Shown one piece after another: positions 34,286 to 42,514 of a stretch of DNA of 64,000 bases. A model generated the notes under the pieces. It did no database searches. It saw nothing but the letters and a program-made list of their open reading frames with translations, and was not told where the DNA came from. Location: the NCBI RefSeq assembly GCF_001006305.1, contig NZ_LBHJ01000001.1:310001-374000 (forward strand), read 5' to 3'. Numbering within the stretch: the first letter of the stretch is position 1; each line of letters starts with the position of its first letter. The stretch is from Silvibacterium bohemicum. GTDB taxonomy: Bacteria > Acidobacteriota > Terriglobia > Terriglobales > Acidobacteriaceae. The position numbers and the translations under genes were made by a program.

Positions 34286-35839
34286 ATGTTCGAACCAACT
34301 AATCAATTAGTAGAAAAGGCCAGGAAATTGGCCGCACCTGCTGCCGTGGCCGGAGCCTTCGTTCTCGGCGCTGCGTTCTTCGTCGGACACGGCGGCGTTC
34401 ACGCTGCTGCGGTATCGAATCCCGCTCCGCTCGATGACCGCAGTGTCTCCGCGCTCACTGCGCTCGATCAGGCCATGGAGTCGGTCGCGTCCCGCGTCAC
34501 GCCCGCCGTCGTTAACATCGCCGTCACCTCGCGCACCACCGAGCAGAACACCGGCGACGATCAGCAGGCGCAAAATCTGCCTCCGGGCTTCGCGCAGTTC
34601 TTCGGACCGAACGGTCCCTTCGGAGGGCAGCAGCCGCAACAGCCGCAGCTCCAGCACGGCATCGGCAGCGGAGTCATCATCTCGCCTGACGGCTACATCG
34701 TCACCAACAACCACGTGGTCGAAGGCGCGACCCAGATCAAAGTGACATTGAACGATCGCCGCGTGCTCACTGCCAAGCTGGTCGGCGTCGACAAGCTGAC
34801 CGATCTCGCCGTGGTCAAAGTAAACGCCACGGATCTGCAATCGATCTCCTGGGGAGATTCGACCAAGCTGCAGCCGGGACAGACGGTGCTGGCCTTCGGC
34901 AGCCCCTTCGGATACTTCAAGTTTTCAGTGACGCGCGGCATCGTCAGCGCCGTGAACCGCGACAACCCCTATCGTGACGATGCGCGCAAGCCGGGTGGTT
35001 ACATCCAGACCGATGCGGCAATCAATCCCGGCAACTCGGGCGGACCGCTGGTCGACGCGCGCGGCGAGCTGGTCGGCATCAACACCTTCATCATCTCCGG
35101 CGATGGAGCCTTTGCCGGAGCCGGCTTCGCCATCCCCTCGCAGATGGTGCGTGCCACGGCCGAGCAGCTTATTCAACATGGCAAGGTCGAACACGGTTAC
35201 CTCGGCATCAGCATGAACGACGTGACGCCGGACAACGCCGGCTTCTTCCATCTGCAGGAGGCCTCCGGTGCGCTCGTCGCGCAGGTAAGTCCGGATTCTC
35301 CCGCCAGCCGCGCCGGTTTGCGCAACGGCGATGTGATCGCCGCGCTCAACGGGCAGAAGATCGACAACTCGGGCGCGTTGCAGGTGCGGGTCAGCGAAAT
35401 GACGCCCGGAACCAGCATCTCTCTCGGCATCGTCCGCGACGGCAAGCCGCAGACGTTGAACGTGACCGTAGGGCAGTTCCATAACAACAAAGAGGTCGCA
35501 AGCAATGACGACGATAGCCAGGGTGGGCCGCAGAGCGGCAAGCTCGGCCTTGCGGTAAGTGATCTCACCCCGCAGGTCCGGCAGCAGCTCAGCGTTCCCG
35601 ACCAGGTTCACGGCGTGGCGGTCCAGAATGTTCGTCCCGGCAGCCCCGCGGAAGATGCAGGCTTGCAGCCCGGCGACATCATCCTCGAAGTCAACCGTCA
35701 GCCCGCGTCATCGGCAAGCCAGTTTGTGAGCGCAGTCCACGGCAGCACGGCAGGAAAGGACGTGCTCCTGCTGGTGTGGTCGAAGGGCAACGCAACCTAC
35801 CTCACCCTCCATCCCGATCAAGGCGATCAGAACGGCTAA
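34286..35839 (+). CDS. degP: Periplasmic serine protease Do (HtrA/DegP/DegQ) with two PDZ domains
   Basis: The 517-residue product has an N-terminal membrane/signal segment (AAPAAVAGAFVLGAAFFVGH), a Gln/Pro-rich LA-like loop near 86-124, and a trypsin-like domain with His143 (TNNHVV), Asp173 (LTDLAVVKV) and Ser251 (NPGNSGGPL). Two PDZ domains follow, with GYLGISMNDV and KLGLAVSDLT at their carboxylate-binding loops. It degrades or chaperones misfolded envelope proteins. The gene is 30 bases after blaR1, and its first codons contain a BlaI-type palindrome, suggesting control by the same repressor. Confidence 0.95.
   Translation: MFEPTNQLVEKARKLAAPAAVAGAFVLGAAFFVGHGGVHAAAVSNPAPLDDRSVSALTALDQAMESVASRVTPAVVNIAVTSRTTEQNTGDDQQAQNLPPGFAQFFGPNGPFGGQQPQQPQLQHGIGSGVIISPDGYIVTNNHVVEGATQIKVTLNDRRVLTAKLVGVDKLTDLAVVKVNATDLQSISWGDSTKLQPGQTVLAFGSPFGYFKFSVTRGIVSAVNRDNPYRDDARKPGGYIQTDAAINPGNSGGPLVDARGELVGINTFIISGDGAFAGAGFAIPSQMVRATAEQLIQHGKVEHGYLGISMNDVTPDNAGFFHLQEASGALVAQVSPDSPASRAGLRNGDVIAALNGQKIDNSGALQVRVSEMTPGTSISLGIVRDGKPQTLNVTVGQFHNNKEVASNDDDSQGGPQSGKLGLAVSDLTPQVRQQLSVPDQVHGVAVQNVRPGSPAEDAGLQPGDIILEVNRQPASSASQFVSAVHGSTAGKDVLLLVWSKGNATYLTLHPDQGDQNG
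34297..34312. promoter_or_regulatory. BlaI-type palindrome inside the first codons of the HtrA gene
   Basis: AACTAATCAATTAGTA spans codons for residues 4-9; ACTAAT-CA-ATTAGT is a perfect palindrome with the same centre-to-arm geometry as the site on the blaI promoter. It uses codons ACT AAT CAA TTA GTA, strikingly AT-rich in a GC-rich gene, which suggests DNA-level selection. Confidence 0.6.
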
Positions 35840-35857
35840 GCTGCCGGATTCCACAGG

Positions 35858-35892
35858 AACGCCGGTGTCTATTCATGGCATCGGCGTTTTTC
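35858..35892 (+). terminator. Terminator after the HtrA gene
   Basis: AACGCCGGTGTC (35858-35869) pairs over 12 positions (two G-U) with GGCATCGGCGTT (35877-35888), loop TATTCAT, then a T-run to 35891. Confidence 0.78.
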
Positions 35893-36027
35893 GTTGGACG
35901 GCGAGATCTCTCCGATGTTGACGCTGTGGATTTAAGATGTGGCAGGCATTGTCGTGCTCACCGTGAGCATCTTATGGACAAGAGCTTCGTGCAAATTCAA
36001 TCCACGAGATTCAGGCAAGGGGAGAAG

Positions 36028-37431
36028 ATGGCGGTCGAAATTAAGTTTGGCACTTCAGGATGGCGGGCGATTGTCGCCGAAGACTTCACGCTGGGAAATA
36101 TCCGGCGCGCGGTGACAGGCATTGCAAAATACGTGGCGGCGCAGCCGGGCCAGCACTCTGTATTGGTGGGGCGCGATCCTCGCTTTCTGGGTGAGACCTT
36201 TGTGGCCGAGGCGGCCAGGATCCTCGCCTCGCATGGCGTGAAGCCGATTGTGATTCCAGACGCCGCGCCGACGCCGGCCATCTCCTACACCGTCCGGAAA
36301 TTGAAGACCGGTGGCGCGATCAACTTCACCGCCTCGCACAATCCGCCGGAATACAACGGCATCAAATTTTCAACTCCTGACGGCGCACCCGCCCTGCCCG
36401 AAGTGACGAAGCAGATCGAGGCTCAGATCGCCGCACTTGGCGAAAGCGTGATCCCATCGGCTCCGGAGCCCAAAGACAAGTTCGAAGAAGTCGACGCGAA
36501 GCCGGATTATCTGAAGCGCCTCGGTGAGCTGGTGGATTTTCCCGCCATCAAGAAGTCGGGAATCAAGGTCGTCTTTGATCCCTTCTGGGGCGCGGCGCGC
36601 GGCTACAGCTGCCACATCCTCCGCGAGCACGGCGTCGAGACGGCGACGGTTCACGACTATCGCGATGTGCTCTTCGGCGGCCATGCTCCCGAGCCGGACG
36701 ATCATCTGCTGGGCGATTGCAAAGCCAGGATGAAGGAGACGGGAGCGAAGATCGGCATTGCCACCGACGGCGACGCCGACCGCTTCGGCATCGTCGACGA
36801 AGACGGGACGTTTATTCAGCCGAACTACATCATCGCGCTGCTCTTCGACTATCTTGTCCAGACGCGCGGCTGGAAGAACGGAGTGGCCAAGTCTGTTGCC
36901 ACCACCAACCTCGTCAATGCGCTGGCCGAGTCGCTCAACATTCCCCTCTACGAGACGCCGGTCGGTTTCAAGTACATCGGCGAGCTGATCAATCAGGACA
37001 AGATCGTCATCGGCGGCGAAGAGAGCGCCGGTCTCACCATCCGCGGGCACGTTCCGGAAAAGGATGGCGTGATTGCCGGCCTGCTGGTCACCGAGATGGT
37101 CGCGGTTCGCGGCAAGAGCCTGGGAGCACAGCTAAAGGATCTCTTCGGTCGCGTGGGCGAGTTCTATCCCAACCGCGAAAACTTCCGGCTGACTCCCGAG
37201 GTGAAGGAAAAATTCGTCGAGAAGGTGAAGACCGATCCCAAGGAGCTGAGCGGACGCAAGGTTTCGCAAATCGTTCGCACCGACGGCTTGAAGCTGATCC
37301 TCGAAGACGGCTCCTGGGTCTGCTATCGCCTGAGCGGAACCGAGCCGGTGGTTCGCGTTTACTCCGAAGCTCGCAAGCATAGCGACACCGATGCGCTGAG
37401 CGCCGCTGCCAAAAACTGGGTGCTGGAATAA
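36028..37431 (+). CDS. Phosphoglucomutase/phosphomannomutase (alpha-D-phosphohexomutase)
   Basis: From ATG 36028 (MAVEIKFGTSGWRAIVAEDF; AGGGGAG upstream) the 467-residue product has the four-domain mutase pattern: phosphoserine loop FTASHNPPEYNGIK, metal loop TDGDADRFGI, sugar loop GGEESAGLTIRGH and phosphate loop RLSGTEPVVRVYSEA. It interconverts glucose- or mannose-1-P and -6-P. The sugar loop GEES without the usual Gly-Gly/Gly-His ending leaves glucose versus mannose preference open. The 35776 start in the same frame runs through the HtrA end and terminator and is rejected. Confidence 0.93.
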   Translation: MAVEIKFGTSGWRAIVAEDFTLGNIRRAVTGIAKYVAAQPGQHSVLVGRDPRFLGETFVAEAARILASHGVKPIVIPDAAPTPAISYTVRKLKTGGAINFTASHNPPEYNGIKFSTPDGAPALPEVTKQIEAQIAALGESVIPSAPEPKDKFEEVDAKPDYLKRLGELVDFPAIKKSGIKVVFDPFWGAARGYSCHILREHGVETATVHDYRDVLFGGHAPEPDDHLLGDCKARMKETGAKIGIATDGDADRFGIVDEDGTFIQPNYIIALLFDYLVQTRGWKNGVAKSVATTNLVNALAESLNIPLYETPVGFKYIGELINQDKIVIGGEESAGLTIRGHVPEKDGVIAGLLVTEMVAVRGKSLGAQLKDLFGRVGEFYPNRENFRLTPEVKEKFVEKVKTDPKELSGRKVSQIVRTDGLKLILEDGSWVCYRLSGTEPVVRVYSEARKHSDTDALSAAAKNWVLE

Positions 37432-37464
37432 ACGCAGTAATTCGTATCCACCGCTGACACGAAT

Positions 37465-37494
37465 TGGGCCTTCTCTTACCGGGAGGCCCATTTT
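37465..37494 (+). terminator. Terminator after the phosphohexomutase gene
   Basis: TGGGCCT (37465-37471) and AGGCCCA (37484-37490) followed by TTTT. The loop CTCTTACCGGG is partly complementary to nothing else nearby. Confidence 0.65.
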
Positions 37495-37629
37495 GCTGCT
37501 TATTTGCCGATTTTCCATGCGAAGAATTGGCGAAAGAATGGCGCTCTTGATTCCTTCCGGCTAACTTTCACTCGAACTCGATGCGCTTCCTCCGGTGTTC
37601 GGTCGATGATTTGAATCTGGGGAGTCATC

Positions 37630-38031
37630 GTGAATGCCGTTGCGTCCAAGCCGTCGTTAAAATCGCGCGCCGTGAGCTCGGTGTACCGGGTTCGCCGCCG
37701 CATCGCGACTGGGCTGGCGGTGGTTCTGGCGGTGTTCTTCGGATTCCATGTCATGTTCGGCCGCAATGGTCTGAATGTGTACGAAGCCAAGCGCACGGAA
37801 GACCGTTCGCTGCACCAGCGGATCGACACGTTGCAGCAGGAAAACGACCACCTCAAGGATCACGTAGACCGGCTGACCAGCGATCCCGATGCCATCGAGC
37901 ATGAGGCGCGGGAGAAGCTGCACTACGCCCGCCCCGACGAGGTCATCTGGACTCTGAACGATGTGCGGCGCTCCGGCGACGGCTCTTCTAGCAACAGTGA
38001 CCTTGCCCAGAGCGTGCAGGCGAAACGATAA
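37630..38031 (+). CDS. FtsB/DivIC-family septum formation initiator
   Basis: GTG start at 37630 with GGGGAGT upstream. The 133-residue product has a short cytoplasmic N-terminus with basic residues (SSVYRVRRRIATG), one membrane helix (LAVVLAVFFGFHVMFG), a coiled coil (RSLHQRIDTLQQENDHLKDH-VDRLTSDPDAIEHEAREKL) and the family end motif HYARPDEVIW. It would join FtsL and FtsQ in the divisome. The tail after residue 115 is Ser/Asn rich and probably disordered. Confidence 0.85.
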   Translation: MNAVASKPSLKSRAVSSVYRVRRRIATGLAVVLAVFFGFHVMFGRNGLNVYEAKRTEDRSLHQRIDTLQQENDHLKDHVDRLTSDPDAIEHEAREKLHYARPDEVIWTLNDVRRSGDGSSSNSDLAQSVQAKR

Positions 38032-38089
38032 CATCGGGAAATTTGCGACAAAGGGAAGCGCAGGGCAAATGCTCTCTGGGTTCAGGCCG

Positions 38090-38276
38090 CTGACCAAGCC
38101 TTAGCCTTGGAAGGGCACGGCCTTCAGGCCATGCGCAAATTGTGCCGATGTTGCTGACCAAGCCCTGGTCTTGGAAGGGTACGGCCTTCAGGCCGTACGT
38201 AAACGAGCAAAATGAGTGCGGCTTCAGCCGCTGAGGGAACGCCCCGCTCGCACTGCTAAGGTTCTTCATCAATCTG
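38090..38276 (+). repeat. Tandem-hairpin REP-like elements, copies 3a (partial) and 3b (complete)
   Basis: 3a (38090-38140): GCTGACCAAGCCTTAGCCTT-GGAAGGG then CACGGCCTTCAGGCCATGC, ending before hairpin 2. 3b (38151-38276): GCTGACCAAGCCCTGGTCTT-GGAAGGG, TACGGCCTTCAGGCCGTA, linker, GTGCGGCTTCAGCCGCTGAG, GGAACGCCCCGCTCGCACTG and tail TAAGGTTCTTCATCAATCT. The 317-base gap between ftsB-like and the next gene holds nothing else recognisable. Confidence 0.85.
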
Positions 38277-38348
38277 ATCCCAGGGCGAACCCGCCTGGGC
38301 TTTTCTGTTTTAGCGCGCAGAAGCCGGGCCTTCTATACTGCTTGAGGA

Positions 38349-38576
38349 ATGGGCATACTCTCGCCAGCACGGTTCATGTGGAACGCGACGCGCGGGCATC
38401 GTCTTCGCCCCTGGCGCAGCGAATACATCAAGTGGCGCATCGAGACCTACTCCGGCATGAAGGCCGACGAGATCAAGCCCTCCGATGTGCTGCGCTTCGT
38501 ATGGAAAGAGAAGGGAAACCTTCTCCGCTTTCTCAAGTGGACGGGCGAAATCGAAAAAGCCGGGATACGGGATTAG
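38349..38576 (+). CDS. Small conserved-looking hypothetical protein (75 aa)
   Basis: Not recognised. The ORF has a GAGGA site immediately before ATG 38349; ATG 38376 (MWNATRGHRL) is an alternative. The product is basic and aromatic-rich (WNATRGHRLRPWRSEYIKWR, then IETYSGMKADEIKPSDVLRF and VWKEKGNLLRFLKWTGEIEK), with no membrane segment or signal. Regular Trp/Arg/Tyr spacing and a helical pattern argue for a real protein. It ends 24 bases before the xylanase gene, so may be cotranscribed with it. Confidence 0.6.
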   Translation: MGILSPARFMWNATRGHRLRPWRSEYIKWRIETYSGMKADEIKPSDVLRFVWKEKGNLLRFLKWTGEIEKAGIRD

Positions 38577-38600
38577 ATCTCGAATAAGAGCAGGAGCAGA

Positions 38601-39749
38601 ATGCAAAATCGGCGGGAATTTCTTCGACTGTTGTCTGCCGCGGCGGTGCTTCCCCCGCTCACCAATGCGTATCAGGAAAAGGACACGCGCCCTTCCGCGC
38701 TCGCCGATGTCTCCGGCCCGCGCTCTTTGCGCGCGCATGCTGAGCAGCGGGGCTTGCTGGTGGGGTGCGCCGTGGTCCCGGATCGGTTGACCGGCGAGCC
38801 GCCCTACGGCAGCGTCGTTGCCGAACAGGCGAACCTGCTGGTCGCTGAGAACGCAATGAAGTGGGGCGCGCTGCGGCCCGCTCCCGGCAAGTTCGATTTT
38901 CGCGGCGCGGACGAAATCCTGGCCTTCGCCGCCGGGCACAAGCAGAAGGTCCGCGGCCACAATCTCTGCTGGCATGAGTCGATTCCCAAATGGTTCGATG
39001 GCGCCGTCACCAGGGACAACGCGCGGCAGTTTCTGGTTCAACACATTCAGACCGTGGCTGGCCGCTATGCTGGCAAGCTGCATTCGTGGGACGTAGTGAA
39101 CGAGGCCATCGATACCAAGAGCGACCGGCCGGATGCCTTGCGTAAATCTCCCTGGCTGGAGCTGATCGGTCCCGATTACATCGAGCTGGCGTTTCGTACG
39201 GCGCGCCAGGCCGATCCCGCCGCGCTGCTGACCTACAACGACTACGGCATCGAGAACGACTCGGCTGACAACCGCGAAAAGCGTGGACAGGTGTTGCAGC
39301 TGGTGCGGCGGATGAAGGATCGCGGAGTGCCCATCGACGCGGTCGGGGTGCAGAGCCATCTCACCGTGACCGATCCAGCGCCCGGAGCCGGTCTTCAGGA
39401 GTTCGTCCGCGAGCTGCGCCGCATGGGATTGCAGGTATTTGTAACCGAGCTTGATATCAATGAGCGCAAGCTTGAGGGCTCGATCGCCGAGCGCGATGCC
39501 GCCATTGCCAAACTATACAAAGATTACGTAACCATGATGGTGGCAGAACCGAATGTGAGTGCGGTGCTGACCTGGGGTATTACGGATCGCTACACCTGGC
39601 TGGACGGTCCGAAATACGCGCGTATCGACGGCAAACCGCAGAGGTGCCTGCCTTTCGATTCCGACTATCAACCGTCGCCGGCCTTTTTCGCCTATCGGGA
39701 CGCGCTGGACACGCGGCTCCCGTCTGCATCGGTACCAACCCATAAATAG
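38601..39749 (+). CDS. GH10 endo-1,4-beta-xylanase
   Basis: The 382-residue product has a short Tat-like leader (MQNRREFLRLLSAAAVLPPL) and a GH10 barrel: LLVAENAMKWGALRPAPGKF, VRGHNLCWHESIPKW, acid/base Glu168 in SWDVVNEAID, YNDYGIE, GVQSHL and nucleophile Glu283 in VFVTELDIN, ending with TWGITDRYTWL. GH10 enzymes cleave xylan backbones. No carbohydrate-binding module. AGGAGCAG lies 5 bases upstream. It fits a soil polysaccharide degrader. Confidence 0.95.
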   Translation: MQNRREFLRLLSAAAVLPPLTNAYQEKDTRPSALADVSGPRSLRAHAEQRGLLVGCAVVPDRLTGEPPYGSVVAEQANLLVAENAMKWGALRPAPGKFDFRGADEILAFAAGHKQKVRGHNLCWHESIPKWFDGAVTRDNARQFLVQHIQTVAGRYAGKLHSWDVVNEAIDTKSDRPDALRKSPWLELIGPDYIELAFRTARQADPAALLTYNDYGIENDSADNREKRGQVLQLVRRMKDRGVPIDAVGVQSHLTVTDPAPGAGLQEFVRELRRMGLQVFVTELDINERKLEGSIAERDAAIAKLYKDYVTMMVAEPNVSAVLTWGITDRYTWLDGPKYARIDGKPQRCLPFDSDYQPSPAFFAYRDALDTRLPSASVPTHK

Positions 39750-39863
39750 GCGCTAAGAAGGCGTCATATTGGTGCGGTGAAAGCCTATCCATGCGGCCTC
39801 GCGTCTTTGGGCAACGTCTCTTCATCTGCAACATGCAGTCCTAATTTTTTTCCGGAGTAAATA

Positions 39864-40535
39864 ATGGGTGAATTTGTAAAGCTGACCGCAAGTGATGGGC
39901 ATGAGCTGGATGCCTACGTGGCAAAACCAGAGGGCGATCCCATCGCAGCATTGGTGGTCATTCAGGAAATTTTTGGCGTCAACAAGCACATCCGCGCCGT
40001 CGCTGACGGTTATGCGAAAGATGGATTTCTCGCCGTGGCTCCGGCTCTCTTCGATCGCTTCGAGCGTGGCGTAGATATCGGTTATGAGGGCAAGGATATG
40101 GAGAAGGCCATGTCTTTCTTCCCCAAGTTGGATGTCGACCAGATGAGCAAAGACACAGCGGCTGCAATCAAGTATGCGCGCGAACAGGCAGGGAAAAAGA
40201 CCGGCATCATCGGTTACTGCCTGGGCGGGTCGATTGCCTGGCTGGCCGCTTCGCAGGGAGTTGTCGACGCCGCAGTGGGATATTACGGCGGGATGATTGC
40301 AAAGTTTGCCGACGCTCCGATCAAGGCTCCCATCATCCTGCATTTCGGCAAGAAGGACGCGCACATTTCCGAAGAAGATAGAGCGAAGATCGCAGCAGCG
40401 CATCCCGAAGTCCCCATCTATCTCTACGACGCGGGACATGGATTCAATTGCGACATGCGCAAGGACTTCGATGCGGATTCGGCGAAGTTGGCTCGCGAGC
40501 GTTCGCTCGAGTTCCTGAAGAAAAACCTGGCATAG
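39864..40535 (+). CDS. Dienelactone hydrolase family protein
   Basis: The 223-residue product has the DLH triad Cys119 (IGYCLGGS), Asp165 (GKKDAHIS) and His192 (DAGHGFNCD), plus QEIFGVNKHIR with the Glu that supports the Cys. No signal peptide. Family members hydrolyse dienelactones from chloroaromatic breakdown, but most genomic homologues have unknown ester substrates. The neighbours give no pathway hint. GGAGTAA precedes the ATG at a good distance. Confidence 0.92.
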   Translation: MGEFVKLTASDGHELDAYVAKPEGDPIAALVVIQEIFGVNKHIRAVADGYAKDGFLAVAPALFDRFERGVDIGYEGKDMEKAMSFFPKLDVDQMSKDTAAAIKYAREQAGKKTGIIGYCLGGSIAWLAASQGVVDAAVGYYGGMIAKFADAPIKAPIILHFGKKDAHISEEDRAKIAAAHPEVPIYLYDAGHGFNCDMRKDFDADSAKLARERSLEFLKKNLA

Positions 40536-40562
40536 CTGCAAAAAATCAGCTTCCAAAAGAGA

Positions 40563-40607
40563 ACAGAGACGGCGGGGAAGTGTCATTCACCGTCGTCCCT
40601 GTTTTTT
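40563..40607 (+). terminator. Terminator after the dienelactone hydrolase gene
   Basis: ACAGAGACGGCGG (40563-40575) pairs with CCGTCGTCCCTGT (40590-40602) with one mismatch and one G-U, then TTTTTT. Confidence 0.72.
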
Positions 40608-40738
40608 AGCAGCCATCTTCGTGCTTTTTCCCGTCTTTCACCGCTCGCGGCGTATCCTTCTCCTAGCTACGAATATCAAAAGAACGGGGAACGTTCCTGT
40701 GCCGTTCTCTTGATGGACGAAGGAGACACCGGAGACTG

Positions 40739-42349
40739 ATGGCAGCATCCGCCGCGACCGCCGATCCTAAACTCATAGCTCAGGAAAAATGGCGGCCCAG
40801 AGTCAATCCCTGGATCATCGCCGCCACTGTGGCCATGGCTGCCTTCATGGAGGTGCTCGATACCTCCATTGCCAATGTCGCGCTGCCTCACATCGCAGGA
40901 AGTTTGGGAGCGAGCCAGGACGAGAGCACCTGGGTGCTCACTGCTTATCTCGTTTCCAACGCCGTCGTGTTGCCCATGGGCGGCTGGGCGGCGAGCGTCA
41001 TCGGCCGGAAGAAGTTCTTCCTGCTGTGCATCGTGATCTTCACGGTAAGCTCCTTTCTCTGCGGTATCGCGCCCTCTCTGCCTCTGCTCCTCCTGTTTCG
41101 TGTCATGCAAGGCGCAGGCGGTGGAGGACTGCAGCCGATGGCCCAGGCCATCATGGCGGATTCCTTTGAGCCAGCGCAGCGCGGTCTCGCCTTCTCGCTC
41201 TATGGACTGGTCGCGGTGCTCGCTCCTTCGATCGGGCCGACGCTGGGCGGTTGGATCACCGACAACTACAGCTGGCACTGGATCTTCTACATCAACATCC
41301 CGGTCGGCATCCTGGCCTTCTTCCTCACGCAGCGGCTGGTCGAAGATCCGCCGTGGAGCAAGCCTGACCGAAAGAATCTATTCAAGCTGGACTACGTGGG
41401 ACTGAGCCTGCTGGTTATAGCCATGGGCGCGCTGCAGATCGGCCTCGATAAAGGCGAAGAGAAAGATTGGTTCGGCTCGCACTTCATCGTGGGATTCGCC
41501 ATCGCCTTCGCGATCTCGTTTATCGCACTCATCCTTTGGGAGTGGCGCGCCAAAAATCCGCTCATGGACCTGCGCCTCTTCAAGCAATCCAACTTCGCCG
41601 TCTGCTGTTTCCTCATGCTGCTGACCGGCGGCCTTCTGAACGCCACCACCGTACTGCAGCCGCAATTTTTGCAAGCCCAATTGGGATACACAGCGACTCT
41701 GGCCGGCCTCTCGCTCTCCGGCGGAGGATTGGTGCTGATCTTTCTCATGCCGCTGGCCGGTCAGGCTGTGGGACGATTTCCCGCAAGGAATATCATCGCC
41801 TTCGGCTTCATTATCTTTTCTATCGCGTACTTCATGAGCGCCACCTTCATCAACCTCGGCCTCAGCTTCAAGACTTCTTCGTGGCTTCGCGTCGTCCAGG
41901 TCACTCCCATTCCCTTCGTCTTTATTTCGGTCACCACCGCAGCCTACTTCGGGCTTCCGCGCGAGAAGAGCAATCAGATATCCGGGCTCATCAACTTCGT
42001 GCGCAACATCGGCGGCAGCATTCTCATCTCGCTGACGAACGCCGCGGTGACGGAGCGCGGCATGTTTCACCAGAATCAGCTGCTGAAGTATCTGACTCCC
42101 TCGAACGCCAACTTCCAGCAGCGCGTCGACAGCCTGAGCAATGTTTTCACCACCAGCGCGGGAGGCGGCAACGCGAATCTGTTGGCGCAGGGGTCGATTT
42201 ATAACCAGCTTCAGCAGCAATCCCAAACGCTGGCCTATGTCGATGTTTTTTACATCCTTTGCGGCGCTTCGATCTTGATGATTCCCGCAGCCTTCCTGCT
42301 GAAGAAGAATCACCCCGGAGCGGGAAGCGGCGAGATCGCTGTCCACTAA
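40739..42349 (+). CDS. DHA2-type (EmrB/QacA) MFS multidrug exporter
   Basis: The 536-residue product has 14 likely membrane segments and DHA2 motifs: MAAFMEVLDTSIANVALPHI (motif D1), DESTWVLTAYLVSNAVVLPM, GWAASVIGRKKFF (motif A), LLLLFRVMQGAGGGGLQPMA (motif B) and APSIGPTLGGWITDNYSWHW (motif C). These are proton-driven drug exporters; EmrB homologues usually pair with EmrA and TolC, but no MFP gene is next to it. The start ATG 40739 follows GGAGACTG. Confidence 0.93.
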   Translation: MAASAATADPKLIAQEKWRPRVNPWIIAATVAMAAFMEVLDTSIANVALPHIAGSLGASQDESTWVLTAYLVSNAVVLPMGGWAASVIGRKKFFLLCIVIFTVSSFLCGIAPSLPLLLLFRVMQGAGGGGLQPMAQAIMADSFEPAQRGLAFSLYGLVAVLAPSIGPTLGGWITDNYSWHWIFYINIPVGILAFFLTQRLVEDPPWSKPDRKNLFKLDYVGLSLLVIAMGALQIGLDKGEEKDWFGSHFIVGFAIAFAISFIALILWEWRAKNPLMDLRLFKQSNFAVCCFLMLLTGGLLNATTVLQPQFLQAQLGYTATLAGLSLSGGGLVLIFLMPLAGQAVGRFPARNIIAFGFIIFSIAYFMSATFINLGLSFKTSSWLRVVQVTPIPFVFISVTTAAYFGLPREKSNQISGLINFVRNIGGSILISLTNAAVTERGMFHQNQLLKYLTPSNANFQQRVDSLSNVFTTSAGGGNANLLAQGSIYNQLQQQSQTLAYVDVFYILCGASILMIPAAFLLKKNHPGAGSGEIAVH

Positions 42350-42514
42350 CTCGCGTCCGCTCGCTGCACTTCTATCCCCGTCCCAGGAAAGTCCTATCGG
42401 CGCGCCCAACCGTCAGTAAGGGGCGGTTCCAGAATCCGGGGCACTGGCTCTGCATCCAAAAGTTATGAAAATTGATGAGATGAATAATTTCACGCCGTCG
42501 CATGCGTGGAGCCG

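Noticed and set aside
38310-39359. Minus-strand open frame of about 350 codons opposite the xylanase
   Set aside because: Antisense shadow in GC-rich DNA; GH10 motifs on the other strand are complete.
41378-42409. Minus-strand open frame opposite the EmrB-like gene
   Set aside because: Charged low-complexity shadow; plus-strand protein has clear DHA2 motifs.
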